DNA of 64,000 nucleotides, taken from the NCBI RefSeq assembly GCF_023555375.1, contig NZ_JAJSEE010000004.1:124001-188000 (forward strand), in the 5' to 3' direction. The notes below the pieces were generated by a model, which was not told the origin of the DNA, ran no database searches, and worked only from the letters and a program-made list of their open reading frames with translations. Numbering within the stretch: position 1 is the first letter of the stretch; every line of letters starts with the position of its first letter. The DNA comes from Guyparkeria hydrothermalis (lineage in GTDB: Bacteria; Pseudomonadota; Gammaproteobacteria; Halothiobacillales; Halothiobacillaceae). The position numbers were made by a program, and so were the translations under genes. Below, one piece after another: positions 17,975 through 27,201 of the stretch.

Positions 17975-18609
17975 GCCCCGTCGCCCGGCAGGCCATTATC
18001 CAGGCCGAGCAATCGCCGGCCGCGGTGGTTGTGACGGATGGAGAGCATGGCGGCGTATTCGGTCTCCACCTTGGCGATCGCCGCCATGGGGGCGCCGAGC
18101 ACCCAGGCACAGGCGGCGCGCATGACGATCGCGTGCGAGAGCACCAGCACGGACTGGCCGGCGTGGTTGGTCTCCAGGCGGGCCAGTCCGCGCGTGACGC
18201 GCTCGAAGAAATCGGCCATCGGCTCGCTGCCGGGCGGATGGCCGTCGACCGGATCGGCGAGAAAGGCGGCGTGCTGTTCGGGATAGCGCTCGGGAATCTC
18301 GGCATGCCGCAGGCCTTCCCAGGGACCGAAGCCAATCTCGCGCAGATCGGGATCGACCACGAGCTCCAGCCCGCGACGCTCGGCCACCGAGGCGGCAAAA
18401 ACCCGGCACCGACGCATCGGTGAGGTGGCGATGACGTCCCAGTCGGCTTCGCCACGCGCCTCGATCATCGTCAGGCGACGCTCGAGTTGCTGCCAGCCGA
18501 GTTCACTCAACGGATCGTCGACGGCGTCGCCACGAAAGCGACGACCGCCGACGGGTTCGCCGTGGCGTATCAGGTCGAGTCGGGTGGCCGGGGTGGTCTG
18601 GGTGATCAT
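17971..18609 (-). CDS. Histidine phosphatase family protein (CobC/PGM-like)
   Basis: 212 residues, phosphoglycerate-mutase-like branch 2 / histidine phosphatase family. The catalytic motif LDLIRHGEP is near residue 11; TSPMRRCRVFA carries the second arginine, REIGFGPWEGL follows, and LSHAIVMRAACAWVLG has the second catalytic histidine. Members include alpha-ribazole phosphatase CobC and broad phosphatases; the substrate cannot be assigned. ATG 18609 is the first good start (the longer frame opens with TTG). It heads the operon with the PGM-like gene and recJ. Confidence 0.85.
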   Translation of the reverse strand: MITQTTPATRLDLIRHGEPVGGRRFRGDAVDDPLSELGWQQLERRLTMIEARGEADWDVIATSPMRRCRVFAASVAERRGLELVVDPDLREIGFGPWEGLRHAEIPERYPEQHAAFLADPVDGHPPGSEPMADFFERVTRGLARLETNHAGQSVLVLSHAIVMRAACAWVLGAPMAAIAKVETEYAAMLSIRHNHRGRRLLGLDNGLPGDGA

Positions 18610-18709
18610 GGACACTCGCCGCTGGAAGTCGAGGCGGGATTCTATCAGTCGGCCCGGCGTCAAAAAGCACGATGGAGGCCCCGGAAGGAAAACCGGGGGT
18701 TACAGCCGC

Positions 18710-19000
18710 TCAAGCCGAACACGTGATGATCTGGTCGATCTCATCCCCTGATCGTGCCCGAGCCACCTCGAGTTCGTACTTGTCCTGCAGGTTCATCCAG
18801 AAGTCGGGGCTGGTACCGAAAAAGCGCGCCAACCGGAGCGCCGTGTCGGCACTGACCCCACGCCGCCCAAGCACGATTTCGTTGATCCGTCTTGCCGGAA
18901 CCCGAATTTCCTTGGCAAGGCGATATTGCGTGACACCGAAGTCGTCGAGGAACTCGGCCAGGTGTTCGCCTGGATGAATTGGGTCAATACGCTTGTTCAT
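18710..19000 (-). CDS. higA: Antitoxin HigA
   Basis: 96 residues, XRE-type helix-turn-helix antitoxin. MNKRIDPIHPGEHLAEFLDD is the standard HigA opening; the HTH covers GVTQYRLAKEIRVPARRINEIVLGRR and the C-terminal FFGTSPDFWMNLQDKYELEVAR is typical. It binds and neutralises HigB and represses the operon. ATG 19000 is used because this is where homology begins and it lies 11 bases after the higB stop. Confidence 0.93.
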   Translation of the reverse strand: MNKRIDPIHPGEHLAEFLDDFGVTQYRLAKEIRVPARRINEIVLGRRGVSADTALRLARFFGTSPDFWMNLQDKYELEVARARSGDEIDQIITCSA

Positions 19001-19011
19001 CACGCCCCCTC

Positions 19012-19293
19012 TCAGTGGTAATCCACAATCGCCACGTCGTGGGCGCCGCCCTGCTCCCACCGGAAAACGATCCGCCATTGGTCATTGATGCGCACGCTAT
19101 GAAACCCGAGCCGATCCCCGGACAAGGCCTCGAGTCGATGGGACGGCGGCACGCGCAAGTCGTCGAGGTCTCGTGCTGCGTCGATCCGGTCCAGGCGCAT
19201 CTTCGCCCGGCGCTGAATCTGTTGCGGGAGCCGTTTCGAGAACCGCCCGCTCGCCACCCGTTGCGTATCCTTGCAAGCGAAGCTAACGATCAT
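19012..19293 (-). CDS. higB: Toxin HigB (RelE/ParE-superfamily mRNA interferase)
   Basis: 93 residues, HigB/plasmid-maintenance killer family. RelE-fold landmarks are IQRRAKMRLDRIDAARDLDDLRVPPSHRLEALSGDRLG and the C-terminal SVRINDQWRIVFRW, with AHDVAIVDYH at the end. HigB cleaves mRNA at the ribosome, and toxin-before-antitoxin order is usual for higBA. The ATG at 19293 lies only six bases downstream of a promoter-like -10 box, so the transcript may be nearly leaderless. Confidence 0.92.
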   Translation of the reverse strand: MIVSFACKDTQRVASGRFSKRLPQQIQRRAKMRLDRIDAARDLDDLRVPPSHRLEALSGDRLGFHSVRINDQWRIVFRWEQGGAHDVAIVDYH

Positions 19294-19299
19294 GAACCG

Positions 19300-19335
19300 A
19301 GAATACAGCCACGCTTGTATTAACGCAACGCGTTA
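19300..19335 (-). promoter_or_regulatory. higBA promoter with overlapping palindromic operator
   Basis: On the minus strand TTGCGT (19328-19323) and TATTCT (19305-19300) are separated by exactly 17 bases. A perfect inverted repeat TAACGC-AAC-GCGTTA (19321-19335) covers the -35 box. A HigA dimer bound there would block RNA polymerase, consistent with known HigA autorepression. Confidence 0.6.
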
Positions 19336-19363
19336 TTACCTACTGCTGACACATTCACCAACG

Positions 19364-20296
19364 TCACGGCACCCAGCCGATCAGGGTGAGCACGGCCACC
19401 AGGGCCAGGCCGAACAGCAGCGCGCGCAGCACGATCGCGTGGGCGGCCCGGTACCAGGTGCGTTGATCGGCGAGACAGGCATTCTCGTCGAGGCATTCAT
19501 CGGCGCGCTCGACGTCGATGACGGCATGGCCGACCCGGGCGATCAGTCCGATCGAGCCGGCCTCCCAGCCGTCCATCGCGCCGTGCTCGCGCCCAAGTGC
19601 CTCGTCACCCCGCCAGGCATTCAGGCCCCGCTGGAACGAACCGGCCAGGAGCATCAGCACGGTGAACACCGGCGCGGCCGGCAGGACCAGCAGCGCGTGG
19701 GCTTTCGTCTGCCAGCGACGCAACCGCCCTTCCCCGTCCGCATCGGCACCCGATCCAGCCCCCGAACCAGCCTCGGGGTCGGGCGCCTGTGCCAGCCACT
19801 CGGTCAGGCGGTAGAACAACGCCCCGGCCGGCCCGAGCAGGACGAACCAGAACAGCACCAGGAACCATTCGCTGAACGCCAGCACGATGATGCGCTCGCC
19901 GGTCTGGCGGGTGGTCGCCTGGGCGGAATCCACCGGCGTGCCGTCGAACAGGACGCGGCGTGCCGCCTCGACGGTCTCCTGGTCGTCCCGGCCAGCGGCG
20001 TCGAGCAACTGGCGGTTGATCTCCGAGGTGTTGCGCGGGGTGATAACCAGCAGCAGTACGACCAGCGACACGACCCATCCGATCCAGCCGTCGCCGCCGA
20101 TGCCGAGCCAGACCAGCAGCACCGCCGGCAACAACAGCCAGACCAGCAGACGCGCGGCCGTGGCGCCGATCATGCCGGCGAGCGTGTCGAACACCTCGAT
20201 GGTGACGCGATGCGGCCAGCGATCGGCGCGCCATCGCTGAAAGAATTCCAGGAACCGGTCGAAGGCGATGACGAGGATCAGGACCAGAAGTTTCAT
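19364..20296 (-). CDS. ampE: AmpE-like inner-membrane protein
   Basis: 310 residues, AmpE/CobD-like membrane family. The start MKLLVLILVIAFDRFLEFFQ and hydrophobic segments near 40-85, 140-170, 205-225 and the last 20 residues indicate an integral membrane protein; the region DTLAGMIGATAARLLVWL and EWFLVLFWFVLLGPAGALFYRL match AmpE landmarks. AmpE is a putative sensor/transducer linked to AmpD and beta-lactamase induction, though its role is unclear. It is longer than Escherichia coli AmpE (284), with an insertion rich in Gly/Ala/Asp near 183-195. It follows ampD by 40 bases. Confidence 0.82.
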   Translation of the reverse strand: MKLLVLILVIAFDRFLEFFQRWRADRWPHRVTIEVFDTLAGMIGATAARLLVWLLLPAVLLVWLGIGGDGWIGWVVSLVVLLLVITPRNTSEINRQLLDAAGRDDQETVEAARRVLFDGTPVDSAQATTRQTGERIIVLAFSEWFLVLFWFVLLGPAGALFYRLTEWLAQAPDPEAGSGAGSGADADGEGRLRRWQTKAHALLVLPAAPVFTVLMLLAGSFQRGLNAWRGDEALGREHGAMDGWEAGSIGLIARVGHAVIDVERADECLDENACLADQRTWYRAAHAIVLRALLFGLALVAVLTLIGWVP

Positions 20297-20336
20297 CGCG
20301 TGGATGCCCCACTGTTGGACGAAAATGGACGCACGG

Positions 20337-20897
20337 TCAGGCGGTCGCCATGCCGTCGGGCAGGCGGGATGCCAGGTGCCCCCAGTCGAAGGCCGGGCCG
20401 GGATCGGTCTTGCGTCCCGGGGCGATATCGCTGTGGCCACGCACCGCGTGCACGCTCGGATAGGCGCGTTTGATGGCCGCGAGCACGCGACCGAGCGTCT
20501 CATACTGCACGGCCGTATAGGGCTCGGTATCCGTGCCCTCGAGCTCGATACCGATGGCAAAGTCGTTGCACCGCGTGCGTTCGCCGAAGCGAGACTGCCC
20601 CGCGTGCCAGGCACGACGATCGAAGGGCACGAATTGCGTGACCGACCCGTCGCGGTAGATCACCACGTGGGCGGAGACGCGCAGGTCGCGAATCTCCTCG
20701 AAATACGGATGTTCGCCGGGGTCGAGCCGGTTGGTGAAAAAGCGCTCGATCGCCGTGCCGCCGAATTGGCCGGGCGGCAGGGACATGCCGTGGATCACCA
20801 CCAGCTCGATGCGTTCATCGCGTGGGCGCGCGTCGCAATTGGGCGAGGCGACGAAGCGGGCGCTGTCGAGGCGATTGGTGGCAGGATCAACGTTCAT
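20337..20897 (-). CDS. ampD: 1,6-anhydro-N-acetylmuramyl-L-alanine amidase AmpD
   Basis: 186 residues, amidase_2 (PGRP-like) zinc enzyme of the cytoplasm that cleaves the stem peptide from anhydro-muropeptides during peptidoglycan recycling. Visible are VVIHGMSLPPGQFGG (first zinc His), AHVVIYRDGSVTQFVPF, RAWHAGQS, CNDFAIGIELEG and GHSDIAPGRKTDPGPAFDW with the remaining His, Lys and Asp. ATG 20897 follows GAGGTG with good spacing; a GTG three codons earlier is the alternative. It forms the ampD-ampE pair. Confidence 0.96.
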   Translation of the reverse strand: MNVDPATNRLDSARFVASPNCDARPRDERIELVVIHGMSLPPGQFGGTAIERFFTNRLDPGEHPYFEEIRDLRVSAHVVIYRDGSVTQFVPFDRRAWHAGQSRFGERTRCNDFAIGIELEGTDTEPYTAVQYETLGRVLAAIKRAYPSVHAVRGHSDIAPGRKTDPGPAFDWGHLASRLPDGMATA

Positions 20898-21050
20898 TAC
20901 GGGCACCTCGAAAATCGACTGCGCAGACCGATTGCGGCGTCACGTGCTCGTTCGCTCCTCCCCTATCCATATGATATGTCTCGTCGCTCACTGCGCGGTT
21001 CCTTGCACTCGGATCTGCTCGCTACGGTTTACGAGACGCCCTTTGGGAAT

Positions 21051-21656
21051 TCAGCTGTCCGACCACTTGAGACCAGCCGCCGGCCAGTGCGCCGACGACC
21101 AGCGCGCGGCGGCCGAGTCGTTCCAGCCCTCGCCGCCGAGGTGGGCACACAGGCCTTGCAGGGCGACGTCCACGGCCGCCTCGCGCACCGTTTCGCGGTC
21201 GCCGGGAAAACGAAATCGGGTCGCGAAGGTGGCAACGGCGGACTGATGCGGTTCGCCTTCGGTCGGCGGCCGATGGCCCCAACCGATCCAGACGGTGCCA
21301 ACCGGCTTGGTCTCGCTGCCGCCGCCCGGGCCGGCCACGCCGCTGATGGCCACCGCGTAATCGACCCCCGCGCGCTCGAGCGCCCCGCGGGCCATCGCCG
21401 TGACCACCTCGGCGGACACCGCCCCCACCTCGGCGAACAAGGACGCCCGCACGCCCAGCTCACGCTGCTTGGCCTGATTGCTGTAGGTGACCCAGCCACC
21501 GTCGAACCAGGACGAACTCCCGGCCAGCGCCGTGAGATTGGCAGCCAACAGCCCGCCGGTGCAGGACTCGGCGACGGCCAGGCGCAGCCCACGCGCACCC
21601 AGCGCCTCGCCCAGGCAACGAATGCGGGCCGGGCGACTCAGGTCGCAGTCGGTCAT
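21051..21656 (-). CDS. pncC: Nicotinamide-nucleotide amidohydrolase (CinA C-terminal domain)
   Basis: 201 residues, CinA C-terminal / PncC family. It deamidates NMN to nicotinate mononucleotide in pyridine nucleotide recycling. Landmarks are [25 protein letters not shown] near residue 25 (catalytic Ser/Thr), [17 protein letters not shown], and [24 protein letters not shown] 21656 is the homologous start (an upstream ATG at 21710 adds 18 residues). It is divergent from mutS, 182 bases apart. Confidence 0.92.
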   Translation of the reverse strand: MTDCDLSRPARIRCLGEALGARGLRLAVAESCTGGLLAANLTALAGSSSWFDGGWVTYSNQAKQRELGVRASLFAEVGAVSAEVVTAMARGALERAGVDYAVAISGVAGPGGGSETKPVGTVWIGWGHRPPTEGEPHQSAVATFATRFRFPGDRETVREAAVDVALQGLCAHLGGEGWNDSAAARWSSAHWPAAGLKWSDS

Positions 21657-21838
21657 GGCCTGGGCCCCGTGCCATTCGGGTGGCTGTTGCCCCTCGTCCC
21701 GTTCCACCATCCGGTTCGCCCGTCCCTCGTGTCATTCACTGCCCAGTTCGCCCACGGCCCACGACCGGCACGCGCCCAGATCGGCGGGCCGTTCGGCGTC
21801 AGGGTTATCGTTACTGGGTTTTCGTTACAATGCCGCGC

Positions 21839-24508
21839 ATGACGAAATCGACATCGCCCCGCCCCGCCGAAAACTCGCCCACGGCCGGTCAGACGGACAG
21901 TTTCAGCGCGCATACGCCCATGATGCAGCAGTTTCTCCGGATCAAACAAGATTATCCGGACGTGCTGCTGTTCTACCGCATGGGCGACTTCTACGAGTTG
22001 TTCTTCGAGGACGCGCGGCACGCGGCCAGGGTGCTCGATCTCACCCTGACCCAGCGCGGCACCTCGGCCGGCGAGCCGATCCCGATGGCCGGCGTGCCGG
22101 TGCATGCCTACGAGTCCTACCTCGCCCGGCTGCTGAAGGCCGGCGAGTCGGTCGCCATCTGCGAGCAGGTCGGCGACGTGCAGGCCAAGGGGCCGATGAA
22201 GCGCGAGGTGGTCAAGGTGATCACCCCGGGGACGGTCACCGACGAGGCCCTGCTGGAACAGCGCCAGGCGCACCGGCTGGTGGCGGTATCGCGCAGCCGT
22301 TACCGCGGCCGTGAGCGCCTCGGCCTGGCCCACCTGGATCTCTCCAGCGGCCATTTTGCCATCATGGCCCCGGCCGGCCCGGACGAACTGGCCACCGAGC
22401 TGGCGCGGGTCGACCCGCGCGAGCTGCTGCTGCCCGAGGGACTGTCCATCGAGGCGCTGACCGACGGCCTGTTCCGCGCCGACGGGTTTTCCCGCGAACG
22501 TCCGGTCTGGCATTTTGCCAGCGAGACGGCCAGCGAGCAGTTGTGTGCCCAGTTCGGCACCCGCGATCTCGCCGGCTTCGGCATCCACGCCGACAACCGC
22601 CAGGCCCTGGATGCCGCACTCGGCGCGGCCGGCGCCCTGTGGCAATACGTCAACGACACCCAGAAGACGAAGCTGGGCCACATCGACGGGCTGGCCGTGG
22701 AACAGACCAGCGACGCCCTGCTGCTCGACGTGCACACCCGCCGCCACCTGGAGCTGTTCGAGGACAGCCAGGGGCGCCCGGACGGGGCGCTGATCGGCCT
22801 GCTCGACCGCACCGCCACCGGCATGGGCGCCCGCCGGCTGCGCGAATGGCTGGCCCGCCCGCTGCGCGACCACGAGCGGCTGGCCGCCCGTCACCAGGCG
22901 ATCGGCGAGCTACGCGAACGCGACCTGCCGGCCGTCCTGTTCGACGCCCTGCGGCAGGTCAACGACATCGAGCGCATCACCACGCGCATCGTGCTGGGCA
23001 CGGCTCGGCCGCGCGACCTCGCCGCCCTGCGCGACTCGCTACACCAGTTGCCCGCGCTGACCGCCACCCTGGCCACCTGCGACCAACCGCTGCTCGCCAC
23101 GCTGAACGACGCACTGGCCGACCTGCCCGAGGTGCGTGAACTGCTGGATGCGGCGATCGCCGAGAAGCCCTCGGTCTGGCTGCGCGACGGCGGGGTGATC
23201 GCGAGCGGCTTCGACGAGGAGCTCGACCGCTTGCGGGGCCTGTCCGAGCGCGCCGACACCACGCTCACCGCCATGGAGGAGGATGCACGGCGACAGTCGG
23301 GCATCGAGAACCTGAAACTGGCCTACAACCGCGTCCACGGTTACTACTTCGAGGTGCCGCGCAGCCAGTCGGCGCGCATGCCGGAGACCTTCACCCGTCG
23401 CCAGACGCTCAAATCCGTCGAGCGCTACACCAACGACACCCTGAAGACCTTCGAGCAGGAAGTGCTCACCGCCCGCGACAAGTCGCTCGCCCGCGAACGC
23501 GAGTGCTTCGAGGCATTGCTGGTCACCTTGGCCGGCCACCAGAGCGAGCTGCGCCGGCGGGCCGATGCCCTCGCGGACCTCGACACCCTGGCCGCGCTGG
23601 CCGATGTCGCCGAGCGCCACGACTGGACCGCCCCGCGCTTTCGTAACGCGCTCGGGGTGGATATCCGCCAGGGCCGCCACCCGGTGGTCGAGGCCAACAG
23701 CGAGGCGGTCTTCGTGCCCAACGACGCCGAGCTGGCCCCCGACCGGCGCATGCTGCTGATCACCGGCCCCAACATGGGCGGCAAGTCGACCTACATGCGC
23801 CAGACGGCGCTGATCGTGCTGCTGGCCCACGCCGGGGCGCACGTGCCGGCCGAGGACGTCGAGATCGGGCCGATCGACCGCATCTTCACCCGCATCGGCG
23901 CCTCCGACGATCTCGCCTCGGGACGCTCGACCTTCATGGTGGAGATGACCGAGACCGCCGAGATCCTGCACCACGCCACCGAGCGATCGCTGGTGCTGAT
24001 CGACGAGATCGGCCGCGGCACCTCGACCTTCGACGGCCTGGCGCTGGCCTGGGCGGTCGCCGAGCACCTGTTGCAGAAGAACCGCGCGATGACGCTGTTC
24101 GCCACCCACTACTTCGAGCTGACCACGCTTGCCGAACAGTTCGAGACACTGGTGAACGTCCACCTCGAGGCGATCACGCACAACGGCGAGCTGGTGTTCC
24201 TGCATGGCGTGAAGGATGGTCCCGCCAACCAGAGCTACGGGATCGACGTGGCGCGTCTGGCCGGCCTGCCGCGCCCCACCATTCGCCGGGCGCGCGGCCT
24301 GCTGGAGAAACTCGAATGGCAGTCGCATACCGGCGGCGAGGTCCCGCAGATGGATCTGTTCGCCGCCGAGCCGGTCGCCGACCCCGTCGAGACCGAACCC
24401 GACCCGTTGCTCGAGGCGATAGACACTCTCGACCCGGACGAGCTCTCCCCCCGCGCCGCGCTCGACTTGCTCTACGAGTGGAAGGCGCGACGTCAGCAGG
24501 ACCTCTGA
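21839..24508 (+). CDS. mutS: DNA mismatch repair protein MutS
   Basis: 889 residues. It recognises mismatches and small loops and recruits MutL. The mismatch-binding motif [11 protein letters not shown] lies near residue 50; Walker [10 protein letters not shown] is near 642, followed by [14 protein letters not shown], Walker [17 protein letters not shown], and FATHYFELT; the C-terminal dimer/tetramer tail ends [14 protein letters not shown]. Start choice is uncertain: ATG at 21830 and 21839 are in frame, neither has a Shine-Dalgarno, and a TACAAT box overlaps the first. A much longer upstream frame is not homologous. Confidence 0.96.
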   Translation: MTKSTSPRPAENSPTAGQTDSFSAHTPMMQQFLRIKQDYPDVLLFYRMGDFYELFFEDARHAARVLDLTLTQRGTSAGEPIPMAGVPVHAYESYLARLLKAGESVAICEQVGDVQAKGPMKREVVKVITPGTVTDEALLEQRQAHRLVAVSRSRYRGRERLGLAHLDLSSGHFAIMAPAGPDELATELARVDPRELLLPEGLSIEALTDGLFRADGFSRERPVWHFASETASEQLCAQFGTRDLAGFGIHADNRQALDAALGAAGALWQYVNDTQKTKLGHIDGLAVEQTSDALLLDVHTRRHLELFEDSQGRPDGALIGLLDRTATGMGARRLREWLARPLRDHERLAARHQAIGELRERDLPAVLFDALRQVNDIERITTRIVLGTARPRDLAALRDSLHQLPALTATLATCDQPLLATLNDALADLPEVRELLDAAIAEKPSVWLRDGGVIASGFDEELDRLRGLSERADTTLTAMEEDARRQSGIENLKLAYNRVHGYYFEVPRSQSARMPETFTRRQTLKSVERYTNDTLKTFEQEVLTARDKSLARERECFEALLVTLAGHQSELRRRADALADLDTLAALADVAERHDWTAPRFRNALGVDIRQGRHPVVEANSEAVFVPNDAELAPDRRMLLITGPNMGGKSTYMRQTALIVLLAHAGAHVPAEDVEIGPIDRIFTRIGASDDLASGRSTFMVEMTETAEILHHATERSLVLIDEIGRGTSTFDGLALAWAVAEHLLQKNRAMTLFATHYFELTTLAEQFETLVNVHLEAITHNGELVFLHGVKDGPANQSYGIDVARLAGLPRPTIRRARGLLEKLEWQSHTGGEVPQMDLFAAEPVADPVETEPDPLLEAIDTLDPDELSPRAALDLLYEWKARRQQDL

Positions 24509-24534
24509 CTTGTACCGGACGATATACTGATCTC

Positions 24535-24990
24535 ATGCCATCTTCCGATCGACCGCTCGTCTCCCTGACCGTCGCCGGCATTGCCCGCCGGGGCGATGCC
24601 TACCTGCTCGTGGAGGAACGCATCCGTGGCCAGCGCTACCTCAACCAGCCAGCCGGACACGTCGAGCCGGGCGAGACGTTGCTCGACGCGGTGATCCGGG
24701 AGGTGCGCGAGGAGACCCGTTTTGGCTTCGAGCCGACCGGGCTGCTCGGGATCTACCACGACAACCCCGTCCAGGGGCGGCGGGTACTGCGGGTGGCGAT
24801 CATCGGCGAGATCGACGACGAGCCCGATGACGAGCCGCTGGATAGCGGGATCATCGCCGCGCGCTTCATGGACCGCGCAACCCTGGAGAACGCCGAGATC
24901 CCGCATCGCTCGCCCTTCGTCACCGCCGCCGTCCGCGATTTCGAACAGGGGTACTGCTATCCCCTCGACCTGCTGCACTCGATCCGATGA
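24535..24990 (+). CDS. nudJ: Nudix phosphatase NudJ
   Basis: 151 residues. The Nudix box [21 protein letters not shown] fits GX5EX7REUXEEXGU exactly and continues [13 protein letters not shown]. In E. coli NudJ dephosphorylates HMP-pyrophosphate and nucleoside triphosphates, and its gene sits beside mnmA and hflD as here. ATG 24535 is the first Met of the conserved part. The stop overlaps the mnmA start by ATGA (24987-24990), so the two are coupled. Confidence 0.92.
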   Translation: MPSSDRPLVSLTVAGIARRGDAYLLVEERIRGQRYLNQPAGHVEPGETLLDAVIREVREETRFGFEPTGLLGIYHDNPVQGRRVLRVAIIGEIDDEPDDEPLDSGIIAARFMDRATLENAEIPHRSPFVTAAVRDFEQGYCYPLDLLHSIR

Positions 24991-26114
24991 CCGACTCGAC
25001 GATCAACGACCTCATCTCCCCCGCCCCGGCGGACGCCCCGCGCATCATGGTGGGCCTGTCCGGCGGCGTGGACTCCTCGGTGGCCGCCCTGCTGTTGAAG
25101 GAGGCCGGCTACCGCGTCGAGGGCCTGTTCATGAAGAACTGGGAAGGCGACGACGATGACGAGTACTGCGCGTCCAAGGAGGACATGCTCGATGCCATGG
25201 CCGTGGCGGACAAGCTCGGGATCGAGTTCCACTACGTCAACTTCGCCGGTGAGTACTGGGACCGCGTGTTCGAGCACTTCCTGCACGAGTACCAGGCCGG
25301 ACGCACGCCCAACCCGGACATCCTCTGCAATCGCGAGATCAAGTTCCGCGCCTTTCTCGACCACGCCCGGGCACTGGGGGCGGATGCGATCGCGACCGGT
25401 CACTACGCGCGACGTCTTGACGACGCGACCGGCGTGCACCTGGCACGCGGCGTGGACGCGAACAAGGACCAGAGCTATTTCCTGCACGCGCTCTCCCGCG
25501 ACCAGGTCGGTTCGGCGTACTTCCCGGTGGGCGAGCTGGAAAAGCCGCGCGTGCGCGAGATTGCCGCGGCGCACGACCTGATCACCGCCGACAAGAAGGA
25601 TTCGACCGGCATCTGTTTCATCGGCGAGCGCCGCTTCGCCGATTTCCTCAAGACCTACCTGCCCGCCCAGCCGGGGCCGATCGAGACCCTCGAGGGCGAA
25701 CGGCTCGGCACCCACCAGGGCCTGATGTACCACACCATCGGCCAGCGTCAGGGGTTGGGGATCGGCGGCACGAAGGCCCATGGCGATGCGCCGTGGTACG
25801 TGGTGGGCAAGGATCTCGAGTCCAACACGCTGCGGGTCGCCCAGGGCAAGAACCACCCGGCCCTGTTCGCCGACCGGCTCGAGGCCGAGCAGGTCCACTG
25901 GATCGAGCCGCCGCCGACCGACCGGCCGCTGACCGCCAAGATCCGCTACCGCCAACCCGACCAGGCGGTCCGCATCGAGCAGACGGGCGATCGCCTGATC
26001 GCCTCCTTCGAGGAGCCGCAACGCGCCATCACCCCCGGCCAATCGGTCGTGTTCTATGATGGCGACATCTGCCTGGGGGGAGCGGTGATCACCCGCGCCC
26101 TGCCCCGGGACTGA
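24987..26114 (+). CDS. mnmA: tRNA-specific 2-thiouridylase MnmA
   Basis: 375 residues. It thiolates U34 of tRNA-Lys, -Glu and -Gln using sulfur relayed from IscS and TusE. Visible are the PP-loop [26 protein letters not shown], the first catalytic cysteine in [14 protein letters not shown] (about residue 110), the second in [11 protein letters not shown] (about 208), and the C-terminal beta-barrel region. It is the middle gene of nudJ-mnmA-hflD, a conserved gammaproteobacterial order. Confidence 0.97.
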   Translation: MTDSTINDLISPAPADAPRIMVGLSGGVDSSVAALLLKEAGYRVEGLFMKNWEGDDDDEYCASKEDMLDAMAVADKLGIEFHYVNFAGEYWDRVFEHFLHEYQAGRTPNPDILCNREIKFRAFLDHARALGADAIATGHYARRLDDATGVHLARGVDANKDQSYFLHALSRDQVGSAYFPVGELEKPRVREIAAAHDLITADKKDSTGICFIGERRFADFLKTYLPAQPGPIETLEGERLGTHQGLMYHTIGQRQGLGIGGTKAHGDAPWYVVGKDLESNTLRVAQGKNHPALFADRLEAEQVHWIEPPPTDRPLTAKIRYRQPDQAVRIEQTGDRLIASFEEPQRAITPGQSVVFYDGDICLGGAVITRALPRD

Positions 26115-26139
26115 TCATCAAACCAACCGATACGGGACC

Positions 26140-26766
26140 ATGCCACAAGACACCGACGACCAATTGATCGCCATGGCCGGCATGACCCAGGCCGTCCAGT
26201 TGATCCAGACGCTGGCCTACGAAGGCCGCGTGGCGGACAGCCAAGCGCTGGAGGCGAGCATCGGCTCGCTGTTCGCCTTCGACGCCCCCGACACGGCCAG
26301 TATCTACGGCGGGCTGTCCGGGGTTCGATTCGGCATGAAACGCCTGAGCGAGTTGCTGGCGGGTAATTCCCGCGCACCACGTGACCTGGAACTCACGCGC
26401 TACGTGGTCACGCTGTTCGCGATCACCAAGGCCTTTCGTCGCGACCAGGAGATGGGCAGCACGCTATTCCGGCGACTCGAGGAGTTGAAGCCCGCCTTCG
26501 ACGAGCACGGCGCCGACAGCGGCCTGATGGCCGATCTCAACAACCTCTACCGCAGCACACTGAGCCACCTGCCTCAGAAGTTCGTGATCAACGGCGAGAA
26601 GCATCACCTCGAGGACATGGCGATCTCCTCGACCGTACGAGCCCTGCTGCTCGCGGGCGTGCGGGCCACCATCCTGTTCGACCAGGTCGGCGGCCGGCGC
26701 TGGCGCCTGCTGTTTATGCGCGGCAAGTATGTCGACGGTGCCCAGCGGCTATTGCGACAGATGTAA
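26140..26766 (+). CDS. hflD: High frequency lysogenization protein HflD homologue
   Basis: 208 residues, HflD family. The pattern QLIAMAGMTQAVQLIQTLAYEGRV at the N-terminus and HLPQKFVINGEKHHLED with VRALLLAGVRATILFDQVGGRRWRLLFMR at the C-terminus are family hallmarks. In E. coli HflD binds the lambda CII activator at the membrane; the cellular role outside phage biology is not settled. It starts 25 bases after mnmA and ends 30 bases before a strong terminator. Confidence 0.94.
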   Translation: MPQDTDDQLIAMAGMTQAVQLIQTLAYEGRVADSQALEASIGSLFAFDAPDTASIYGGLSGVRFGMKRLSELLAGNSRAPRDLELTRYVVTLFAITKAFRRDQEMGSTLFRRLEELKPAFDEHGADSGLMADLNNLYRSTLSHLPQKFVINGEKHHLEDMAISSTVRALLLAGVRATILFDQVGGRRWRLLFMRGKYVDGAQRLLRQM

Positions 26767-26796
26767 GCCGCTTGCGAGGACGCGTCGGGCACGAAA

Positions 26797-26823
26797 AAAG
26801 GCGAACCATCACGGTTCGCCTTT
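26797..26823. terminator. Bidirectional intrinsic terminator between hflD and the nuo operon
   Basis: AAAGGCGAACC - ATCAC - GGTTCGCCTTT forms an 11-bp stem with a 5-base loop. It is flanked by an A-run (26794-26799) and T-rich TTTCTTGTT, so it can stop both the plus-strand nudJ-mnmA-hflD transcript and the minus-strand nuo transcript. Confidence 0.9.
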
Positions 26824-26849
26824 CTTGTTGGGCACGTCCGATGCCGGTG

Positions 26850-27167
26850 TCAGACCTGCAGGTGCTTTCGCAGCTGGTATTGCCAGATAAATCCGATCAC
26901 CGAAAACACCGCGAAGATGGACGCGGCCACGGCCCAGAATTCCCAGCCCTTGGGCTCGATACCGCCGATCGAGTACTCGAGGTACAGCCCGATGCCCATG
27001 CCGATCACGAAATAGAGCAGCCACTCGACGATTCGCCACCAGAACGATTTCTGCTGGCCCGGTGCGGCGACCGGGATCACCAGGAACAGTCTCTGGTTGA
27101 CGAAAGGCAGGTTCGCCAGGACGAACAGGCCGATCAGGTAACTCGCGATAATCCAGTCGGCGATCAT
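26850..27167 (-). CDS. DUF2818 family membrane protein at the end of nuo
   Basis: 105 residues with three predicted helices: about 5-22 (IASYLIGLFVLANLPF), 45-67 (IVEWLLYFVIGMGIGLYL) and 77-97 (WAVAASIFAVFSVIGFIWQY). The motif FVNQRLFLVIP and KSFWWRIVEWLLYF match DUF2818 proteins, which are commonly the gene after nuoN in beta- and some gammaproteobacteria. No catalytic residues stand out. ATG 27167 starts 35 bases after nuoN, so it is the last cistron of the operon, just before the terminator. An accessory role in complex I is inferred only from position. Confidence 0.85.
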   Translation of the reverse strand: MIADWIIASYLIGLFVLANLPFVNQRLFLVIPVAAPGQQKSFWWRIVEWLLYFVIGMGIGLYLEYSIGGIEPKGWEFWAVAASIFAVFSVIGFIWQYQLRKHLQV

Positions 27168-27201
27168 GCAGGCCTCGTTTCGATGGCGTAATGAATGTGG
27201 C

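Noticed and set aside
18684-18702. Terminator after higA
   Set aside because: CCCCGG...CCGGGG forms a hairpin but no adjacent T-run follows on the minus strand.
21826-21831. Promoter giving a leaderless mutS message
   Set aside because: TACAAT is a good -10 sequence but no -35 box is found at 16-18 bases; kept only as a comment on the start.
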